Origin: Anticarsia gemmatalis | Lineage: Eukaryota; Arthropoda; Insecta; Lepidoptera; Erebidae | Direction of reading: 5' to 3' | DNA: 64,000 bases | Assembly (NCBI RefSeq): GCF_050436995.1 | Contig: NC_134764.1 | Location: 9,672,001-9,736,000, forward strand | Shown here: in pieces, positions 52,401-61,400 of the stretch | How the letters are laid out: every line of letters begins with the position of its first letter | Numbering within the stretch: position 1 is the first letter of the stretch | Translations under genes and position numbers: made by a program | The notes under the pieces: model-generated | Seen by the model: only the letters and a program-made list of their open reading frames with translations | Database searches by the model: none | What the model was told of the DNA's origin: nothing

Positions 52401-55400
52401 GAAATCGTAACAAAAGTTTGTAAGCCCGAAGGCTTGGCTTTGAACGACTTATAAATTTGAGTTTTATTTCATCTGTTGTGGACGGTGCCAAGTGGGTGTT
52501 TCCACGAAATGACAAAATCCCTCGTTAAAATTATTGCTTTGGACATATTGTGTGATTTTTTGTATAGGTTTGGTTTGATTTTTGTAAGGAAATCAGGCTG
52601 TAATGATGTGGAAATTTTCCTATGAAACATTTTTTTTTGTATATTATCCACAAATTTTAATTAAAAACAATTAAAATATATAATCAAAACCTGGGCAATA
52701 TGATGAAGGAAACTATTGTCCAGGGTTTGATTATATTTATTAAGCAAAATTATCAAGTAACATAAAATTTAACTCTTCCTATTTTGCCGACTGTTAAAAA
52801 GCCTTTCTATAAGATTATATTTTACCGACATGTTCACAATTTCTCGAGCATTTTGCTCTATTTCTTCTAATCTTCACCATCAAAGTAAATACAAAGAAGC
52901 TTCGTATAAGTCTTCCAACGTCCATCCCTTTCATTCCTTTGAATACTTCATTAAGTCCGTCAGTTCAGATAGGGAAGAACAATCGTTACTCTCTTTTATC
53001 AAAAGATTCTCGTTCGCACTCCGTGTTCTGCATCACAAATGAATTGAAGCTTTTCTTACTACTCGGTAACAATCGGTGGATCTACTTCGTTGACAAAGAT
53101 GGCTTCCGAAACTTACAATCTATTGTAAATAATAAAGTGAATAATTATTCATATAGTTTGTGGAGAGATAGTCAGCGTGTTGCTACTACTGGTTTTGGAG
53201 GTCGTGGTTTCGATTCCCTCATGTTGCACTTATTTTTATCCAAAAAATGTTTTTATATTGATTGTCATTTGTGTTTGTTCTCATGTTTGTTTGTTAAATA
53301 CGGAATAAAATAATACTATATTTTAACGTGGGAGTTGTGTTTATAACGCCTAAAAATTGAATTACGATCAAACTATAGTCAATAAAAAAAAATTGCCTTT
53401 TTTTTACTAATTTACTCGATTTTCGTTATTTTATTCATAATGAGCGATGCATTATTTTTCTTATTCAAAATAAACTCTCGTTTTTTACAAAAACATCTTA
53501 TCAAAAACCAACAAGAAAAAAAATCAACATGCTTTCGACGCGCGAACTTTCACATCAAAGAAAATCAACGACCGAAAGTCGCAGGCTATATTGAACAAAA
53601 TAAACAATTTCCCTTGAACCTTAAGTAGATATATATAGCTCGAAAACATCGAGTAACGAGACCTTGCTGAACGTGCTTCCTTGACACGAGCTAATGAGGA
53701 CAATGATGTTTAAACGATATATCGTGAAGATGTTATCGCCAGTTTAAAATAGAAATTCGGTGATCAGCTTCATAGCTGATATTTGTTTTTGGCTTTGTTC
53801 TAGGTTAAGATTAGGATTAAAAAATAAAGTACTGTCTTTTAGGTGCTTCAAGTGCCCGGATTCGTGTGTCCGGCTTTTGATATGGCTCTCGGTCGTATCA
53901 ATCATCATTGTATCATCATTCAATTTCAAGTTTATTGAAATTATTCCTGTCGCTACTTTACACATCAGTGACAAAGATAGCATGTTACTTAAGCGTTGTT
54001 TAAAATTGAGGACTGCGTCTGCATTTGAAAGAAAGACTTATAATTAAATTTACAACAACTTTTGCGCACCAAGGTACATACACGCCCAGCTGAAGCGACC
54101 ACCAATCTATGAAATTCTCACAGCACGGTTGCCTAACTTACTAACCAGACACCAATCATAGAACTAGATTAAAAGTGCTTATTAAGAAGGTTTTACATCC
54201 ATTGTTCTATGATTTTCTCTATTTTATAAGTGTCTGCAAAGTTCTGCATACATTAAAGCGACAGTACATAGTAGTATCTCGTAGAACTCAAGTTGTATGT
54301 TCAGACAATAAAGTCTCTTAGTTCTAACACTAACTTTACCTAGTAACGCTACTTATGCAACTAACTTTACATTGAAACTGTGTAGTTTAGATTAAATTAG
54401 TTAGTTTGTGTAGTACCTACTGAAATAGAAATTTAGTCTTCTAAGATATTACCGGGGACATTTTGTCCAGTAGTGAGACAGTGTCATATTATAGATGGTC
54501 TGAACTTGTGCCAACAACTTTTTGCGCGTTTAAAGTTAAACCCTGCCAGTAAAAAAACAGGTTTATAAATGCTCCAAGTACTAAATATTAACAAAAGCGA
54601 AGCAAAAAGATTTAACTCTAACCCAGGCATCCAACTACATACCACAACAAAACAGCCTTGCATATGGATAAAATATCTTTAAGTCAGACGAATATTTCTC
54701 ATTTGCGTTGAAGTTACGATTAGAAAATACAATATTAATATATAATGTATTACAATTATGCTTTAAGACACTTAATATCTATAGTATTGAGGATACAAGA
54801 TGTAAGTACAGCTTAGTTCAACCGTTTCTTTGACCTAAAGTGTACTTATCAAGACCCTTTCAATAAAAATATTTATGATAATATTCTAAGCCTCTTAGAA
54901 ACGTCCGTGTTTTGCTTCGATTAAAGGTAAGTAGATTATCGTAAACGGGAACAGCTAAACAAAACGGTGGTCTTGTAAATAAATCTGAAATGACCGGTTG
55001 AGGGCAAGGAGAAGAGGTAGTGACAAATTCTTAGATTTATAGGCGAATTTCGCATTTGAAAAATAATGATTTTGAAGTGTTGTATGAATGAGCGTCGAAT
55101 AACATTTGCAAGAAACAAAATCGTGAATAACGGTGATGTATTACTAAAAAGTCAGGTGCGTAGTACTCGTAACCGGTCCTAAGACGGTCCTGTATGAGAA
55201 GACAGATGTATGGATGCGAATGAGGCAAGGAAAGTTAAATAGGGAGCGTAGCAAGTAGCGTTCTGATACCAAATCTGCGTACCCCTTTGGAAAGATGGCG
55301 TAATTTTATGTATGTATGTAAAATTTATCCTGATATGGTAACCAATAGTTATTCAGAAGTGGTGTATCCGGGATTTAATCTCCCAGAAAAGTCAAAACTA

Positions 55401-58400
55401 TCACTCAGATAAAATTATTTTCAAAAAAATACGTAACATAATAATTGAACGGAACTTGACGGAAAAGCTGCTCAAATGATTCGTTTTAATTGTGTATTAA
55501 TAATTTAATTAATTGACCTATAACTGCTGCCCAATTAAACACACACAATTTCACCCATTTTGGTGTAATTGTGTTATCAATGCTACTTTGATTCTGTTAC
55601 TAACGAGTTTAGTTGCGATAAGGATTTTATATTCCAGGACAGCATTTAAATAAAATGGTTTTTATTTGATAATTAAATCCGATCTGTTTTTCAAAGTTCA
55701 AAGAGAATGCAAGAATTTCCTTACTTGGCAGGTATCTCTACCAAAATTCCCTTTTCCAAAATAGTCCCCTTTTAAAAAAGCCATATTTTTACCTCGCTTC
55801 CAAAAATGTCTTACCGAAAAACACGTTTTTGCCAATCGTCCCCTTTTCTAATTGCTCTTTATTAATCAGCAATCTTTTGTTTAATGTATAATAGAATACG
55901 GGAATTAACGCGAACACGCATTTTACCTTAAAATGCCTAAGGTTTCGGCGAGTGCAACCTGCGCATACTCCCGTATTCTATTATACATTAAACATGCAAC
56001 GCGAGAGTTTAAAAATCTTTTGTTCAGTTATACCTATACTTCTATATACCAAACTAACATTTCAAACTAAAACTTTCACTCAATCGACGTGACAAATAAA
56101 ACACTTAAGAGAACAGCACTACTTACTAAAGCACTCAGCAATAATTCCGATTCCATTACGTTACTTACACTACATAGTAACGCACTGTACATTGTTACTT
56201 ACATTTCGACCGCTACGATATAAATAATAATCGTAATTACGCTCAAGGACACCCTTTGAAACGTCTGTACGGATTTTGCAACTTTTCCAGTCGTTATTCG
56301 CACTTATTTTTTAGCCTTTTCGTAGATTTTGTTGGGAGACTATTGTGCCGTATCTTTATTATGTATATATTTATAGTAGCGATAGCTTGTATAGATTGGC
56401 ATCTGCCACGCAAGTGGTCGTGGCTTCGAACTAGAGGCAACACGCCAATGATTTTTCGCAGTTAAGTGTGAAATGAAATTATTTCTAATAATAATCACTT
56501 GGTCTAACTGTGAAGGACTTCGTGAGAAAACCCTGCATGTCTTAATTTGTTTTATACATTTCTTGAGGGTATGTAAAGTCCCCAACCCACACTTTTCAGC
56601 GTGGTGGACTCAAGGTCTAAACCCTCCCCTTTTTTTAATCGTTTTTTTCTTTCTTCAACATTCAATTTTATGTTAGTTTGCTTGACGTATCGGTGCAAGT
56701 TTTACTGGCTGTCTAAAGAGAGAGAAATTATTTTATTATTCACTATATGTAATCCATCCAATTCATTCATTTCTATAGAAACTTTTGTATAGAAATTTAT
56801 TTAAAAAAATATTGTTTCGTGGTTCCAAATCATGACAATTTTGTAGTAAAATTCTATGTAAGTATATTTCAGTTGGCGTCCAATTAGTCCCTTTGAATTC
56901 TATTAAATCGATACTCGTAATCTCCTCGTAATTGGCAAAGCTGTCCAGTTTTCATATTGCAATAAATACAGCTATATTGCTGCCAATGCTATTATTATAA
57001 AGCGAGGACGACGGTTTGTGTACGTGTAGAGTAACGTCCATTACTGAACAGATTTAAAAAAAACAAACTAAGGAATGAAGATATACGCTGAACTTATTCA
57101 TGAATATAACAACTTTAAAAATTTTCATAAATAATGTCTAAACTTAATTCTAAAATTAAGTTACAACAATTAATAAACAAACATGAGTGCGCTATGCGTT
57201 GTAATATTTTCCTTAGTATATCGTTTCCTTCGGCTATATTGTTTCTAAAATAAAATAAATATCGTTTTCTCAAATAAAGTGGTCGAAGTATCTACAATAT
57301 TGCATTTTTCAAGACCTCAAGATAAACCGATAAAGGAAAACATTGAAATATTTTCCTTCTCCGCTCCTGAAACGAGATAGAAAATGTATTTTCTATTTTA
57401 AAATATATTGTGTATGTACAAGTATTCGTTCATATAATATTAAATGTTTACGCTTGCATGAAATTGAAATGGCGTAGAGAATGTAAATGTTATATCGTAT
57501 TTATTTGTTAAATGTTCAACTTTTACTATATTAAATTTGATATGAATATTATTAAATTATCGAGTTTCGATATTCGTTTATTTGCTACAAGCATTTACGC
57601 AATGTACTAACAAATTTCTCGGTTACATACCAAGCCCACTGCTCATAATAGGTATCAAAAATATAAGTATTTTATTTATTTGTGTTTGCTTCTCTTTTTA
57701 TGTAATCATTAAAAAATCACGTGTATTGAAAATGGGCACAGACGCGATGAAAGTAGCTAACGCGACATCCATAATTTTGTTAAAATTGAGCAGTTTATTT
57801 GTTTGAACGCGCTAATATCAGGAACTACAGATTAGGTTTGAATAACTTTGAGTATTATTTCCATTTATTGAGAAAGCCTATTGACTATATAGTAGAGTAT
57901 ATAGCGCCACTCAACATAAATAAAATAAATTGAGGCTATACAGCAATATGTTTTTCGTGAACACGGAAAAACTAAAGTCCACGTGAACGAAGACGCGGGT
58001 TGCCGGTAGTCGTTTATACTTAAATAGTTAAATACAGCCTAAGTTTTACAAACTTCGTAACTGCACACTACAAGAAGTAGAAAGAACTAAATGAAACAAA
58101 CGCATTGTCTAATCGATACTCTTTAATTCATTTGCAAAGCTTCCTGTATCGAGTTGCTGCAAGAGGGACTTAGCGAGGTAAACAAAACTGACGTCACTCT
58201 GATTAGATAAGAGAGGGAATGTGGGATAATATGTTTTCTTTTTTAGTATTTAATACTGTTGTAGTGAACTGAGGATCTCATGGCAACAACAGCTGGCGCG
58301 GATCCCTAATGTTAAGCTACGCTTACCGAGGTTGGTCTGTGAATGGGTGACCATATCATAAATACTTCTCCGTCTTTCTGAAGGCACGTTTGATTGTGGG

Positions 58401-61400
58401 CCCCTGTTGTCATTTTAAAAGATCTTTAGCAGTCGTGACTAGCAGTCACTGTCACAGCTATCACTGGTAGTCAAAAGCTTTAAAGTCTGACAACCAGTCT
58501 TATCGAAAGATAGGCAGTTGCTCCATGTAAAATACTGGTATTTAGCTGCATGCAAGAATGGAAGCCGACTCCAGTATAATTGGAAAGCTAGGTTGATGAT
58601 GATATACAGTCATAGCACAGTTTTTTTCTCTCATACAGAATACCATAATTTAATCAGATTTACTTTGTGTCTGTGAAATATATGACTAGCCTATTAGTCT
58701 CCGAAGAGCCTTCAAACAGTAATCGTATCAGTCTAGGTAACCCAATATATTTGCGAACGGCCAACACCCTATATATCGTACGGAAGCCGCTCCGTGCTTC
58801 AAAGAACACGTTAATCAGCTTAGTGACGTCAGCGGTGATGTCACTGATTAGCTGCATTTCTGATAAATTAGGCTTGTTCAAGTGGTTTGGAAAATAGGAT
58901 GAGATCATTTTTAATTTTTTCAGAGTCATTTTAGATCTTGAATAAACTAAAGTTCTTTCAATATTTTTGTTGATTTAAGTAAAAACAATATTTGCATTCT
59001 ATTAAAAATATAGTTTTTGCAGATAATACCATCTCAAAGTTCATAGCAGACTACAGACCTTGCGCTGTTCACTTACATTCATTTCCATTGACTTAAATTG
59101 AGAGAAAATTACCGTATTGTGTAACTTATTAATCGACCGATTGATGTATTACCACCTAAAAACTAATTATTTCTAGATACATGTTACAAAAGTATTTCTT
59201 ACCCCTAATTATAATAAGAAAGTGAACTTACCAAAGGTGAAGCGATAGATTTCCTGCTATCAGTGTTGCTGGCTTGCCTGGAGAAGGCAGGTGCATGTAT
59301 GCTTAGAGGAGAGCCTGGCTCTGAGTCTGTCTTGCCTTCGTTACTGCTGTTGCCGGCGTCCTGTGTACAATAAAATAAATAAATAAAAATAAAATAAAAT
59401 AAAATAAAGAAGTAATGTTACGTAAATGCTTGTAGGTAGTGTATGGAAATCCGTACGTCGATAAACATATGTAAAATAGAATAAACTGCACTTATACAAT
59501 AAACTTTGACCTAAAGTTTTCTCGGGTAAATCGCTGAACCGATTTACGTGATGTAGCAGAAATGTAGTTTCATAGCAGAATTCTTATTTATACTGGTAGT
59601 ATTTTTGAAACAGATGCCCGCCGATAAAGCCCGTTTCATTATAATATTAAAATAACCTGCTTCTTTATTCTATCTACAAATCTACCTCACTATTAAATCG
59701 ACAATTCACATTCCAATACAATCAGTTGGTATTAACAGATAATCCGTTTGCATTTAGCTCGATTGAGCCGCTCGTAGCTAATCGAGTAATAGACTAATAG
59801 TATCGGATTGTTTCTGATATTGATAGACACCGGATAGGCAGCTCGGTAGATGAAATAGAGGGAAATTCTCATGTTGTGTGTTGTGTTGATGTTGTGTTTT
59901 TAGTTAATATTCAAAGGATATTTTATAAAATGACTGAAATTCTAGCAATTGGCGAGTTTTTTATGCCTCCCCAGTGTGATTAAGAAAAAAAAAGAAACTT
60001 TGGTTTTTTTTTTATAAAAACTAAGACAGAACGGATATTGCACTTCCAGGCATGCATCTTGGATCTTGATATATATGAAACTGATTGGAATAAGTGATAG
60101 AAAAACCATCCGTGACATAAAAATTATGTGGTTGTCTTTTCTGGACATTGGCTGGGTTACGTTAGATAGAAGGAACTAGGCAGAGTATTTGGGAAAAAAA
60201 TAGGTCCCATGTCTGTCAGTGGGTGATTCTAGGAACTGTAAAAACAACCTATTAATGCTTATAACTTTTTATATAGTGCCGTATTTCAATTTCCTCTAAT
60301 AATATAACTTAATTATCCATAAGCAATTAATCTGTATTTAATGATGCAGGCGCACCGCAGAATTTTCATTTGGTACGCGAACGTTTCACGCAGACCAGTT
60401 AATTATGTGCAGACTGTGCTAATATTTACACTGAATCAGATCAATCGTGGTTGCTAGTGGGACCTTTATATCACACGATGTGAGTTTAGAGTCCATATTA
60501 AATGTTACTGAAGGAAGTTTTTAAATGAAATAACAACTAGCTGGATTACACCGGCTACACATTTTTTTGAATTGTCTTCCATTTTTTGGTACAATCGCTA
60601 TCAAGTGAATGAAAGACTTTTAAATGTTGATTAGTATGAAATTAAAGATTTATGCCGGCTATAACTAAAGTCCGCTAAACCGTCGAACATAAACTTGCAA
60701 GAAATAGATTAATATCATTAATTGTTTTCAAAATAAATAAATACCAAACTTATTCGTTTTTCTAAAGTGTAACTACGTAAAATCTATTGGAGTTTGATAT
60801 AAAATATGTATATGGGATATTAATACATTACAACCATTAATATACATATAATACAATAGGTATATCTATCCCACGGGGATTTGCTGAATCTCAGGAACTT
60901 AATGAGAACCCGTATTAAGTATAATTTACTCCGAATCACCTTACAAGAGAGATGAAAGCCTTAATTTTTTCAAGCATCTTTTAGATCTTAATGTCTTTGG
61001 AAATTCTGATACTATTCCTTTCGTCCCTATCTTTCTCAATTTGCGTGTCATAAAATTAAGTGACATAAATTAAAGATGAATGATGGGGAAAAAAGAAAAT
61101 CATTTTCCTAATATTTTTTTATTTCTAATATCCCGTCTGTAATGCCCAAAAGTATAGACAGAAGTGTATCAACAACACTCACGTTTCGCCATTACCAATT
61201 TTAGTCCCATGTTATAGGGGGCAAGTCTATTGTCATACACCATATTACCAAACTCCGGGCTACTTTTGTGAATTTTTCAAGATGAATTGGGAAAAACTCA
61301 ATAGTACTTTAAGTCACCCCAAGACTTCGTGACCTGCTGTCGCCACGGGCAGTCGCTTACACTACCACACGACAAAATAGACAATATTTTTCCTTGTCTT

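Larger units (their letters stand above)
39023..59231. other. 20-kb Rph intron, repeat-rich
   Basis: No host exon recognised. It carries Helitron-like fragments (39038, 48515, 50676, 57782), LINE tails (41571, 52004, 55190), SINE pieces (40360, 41695, 53150, 56375), MITEs (42556, 46517, 49215), a 1.4-kb long-TIR element (44533) and hairpins (46155, 55878). Stretches between these are AT-rich and show nothing identifiable. A further small linker exon could be missed because the flanking exons are both in phase 0. Confidence 0.6.
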
